From the NCBI RefSeq assembly GCF_000016525.1, contig NC_009515.1, forward strand, positions 62,001 through 126,000: DNA of 64,000 bases. Direction: 5' to 3'. Under the pieces are notes generated by a model. That model made no database searches, was not told the DNA's origin, and saw only the letters and a program-made list of their open reading frames with translations. Position numbers and translations under genes: made by a program. Positions 63,921 to 64,000 of the stretch are shown here, in pieces (within the stretch, counting starts at the first letter, position 1; each line of letters begins with the position of its first letter). Source of the DNA: Methanobrevibacter smithii ATCC 35061. Lineage in GTDB: Archaea; Methanobacteriota; Methanobacteria; Methanobacteriales; Methanobacteriaceae.

Positions 63921-64000
63921 ATGGAAAAAGTTCGTGGAATATTAATTGGTAGAATGCAGCCAGTCCATAATGGCCATATTGAAGTCATTAAAAAAACGCT
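63921..64000 (+). CDS. nadM: Nicotinamide-nucleotide adenylyltransferase (start only)
   Basis: The last 80 bases encode MEKVRGILIGRMQPVHNGHI and six further residues before the window ends. GRMQPVHNGH is the nucleotidyltransferase HxGH motif of archaeal NMN adenylyltransferase, which makes NAD from NMN and ATP. AAGTGATTAAT is the ribosome binding site and overlaps the stop of the preceding gene. Confidence 0.85.
   Translation, partial: MEKVRGILIGRMQPVHNGHIEVIKKT

Overview
The window reads as chromosomal DNA of a hydrogenotrophic methanogen of the Methanobacteriales, most likely a Methanobrevibacter close to M. smithii. The DNA is very AT-rich and Shine-Dalgarno signals are of the GGTGAT/GGAGG type. 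It carries coenzyme M synthesis genes (comA, comD, comE), Hdr-like genes, methanogenesis marker proteins, F420 synthesis (cofH), cyclic 2,3-diphosphoglycerate synthetase, archaeal primase, Rad50/Mre11/HerA/NurA, geranylgeranylglyceryl phosphate synthase, pseudomurein-type Mur ligase and class III signal-peptide pilins.

Layout. 0-5 kb: flavodoxin (cut), PHP phosphoesterase, DUF2115, riboflavin/F420 pathway reductase, a DPAGT1-like sugar-phosphate transferase, an Rpn-type PD-(D/E)XK nuclease, then a decayed gene and a short zinc-ribbon gene. 5-16.7 kb: HTH protein, DUF530, metG, an orphan 518-residue protein, the two primase subunits either side of an opposing gene, tmk, a polyprenol-kinase-like membrane protein and cofH. 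16.9-26 kb: comDE; an hdrC-hdrB-hdrA trio with unusual sequence features; a DUF39-ferredoxin protein (methanogenesis marker 16 / ComF-like); comA; a complete insertion sequence; UPF0280. 26-35 kb: ProC-like, UPF0058, cpgS, a surface Ig-like protein, a TetR/YhgE-Pip pair with a perfect palindromic operator, mtxX, uppS, tatD and two pilin-like proteins. 35-41 kb: cbiF, a MetE-DUF1894-DUF1890 group, tRNA-Ala(GGC), DUF354, hypBA. 41.4-42.7 kb: a second copy of the same IS type, with a nonsense-mutated transposase. 42.8-60.4 kb: MrfA-like helicase, UvrD helicase plus iron-staple nuclease, DUF169, a MobA-like transferase, a VanW-like protein beside a Mur ligase, a TIR-like protein, and nurA-herA-mre11-rad50. 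60.5-64 kb: GGGP synthase, ribosomal protein eL40, Tsr3, two surface proteins and the start of nadM.

The most interesting block is 16.9-26 kb. Enzymes of coenzyme M synthesis and of protein-based sulfur assimilation (DUF39/COG1900 and UPF0280/COG2122) flank an HdrABC-like set. In that set HdrA carries a C-terminal MvhD/FlpD-like domain that has lost its cysteines, and HdrB lacks one cysteine of its second CCG motif. I infer a dedicated electron-delivery complex for sulfur insertion, perhaps the last step of coenzyme M synthesis, rather than the main energy-conserving heterodisulfide reductase. This is a hypothesis. No CRISPR array, rRNA or prophage was seen.

Starts: many genes have a GTG or TTG codon inside the Shine-Dalgarno signal, just upstream of an ATG. 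Where that happens the ATG was chosen.
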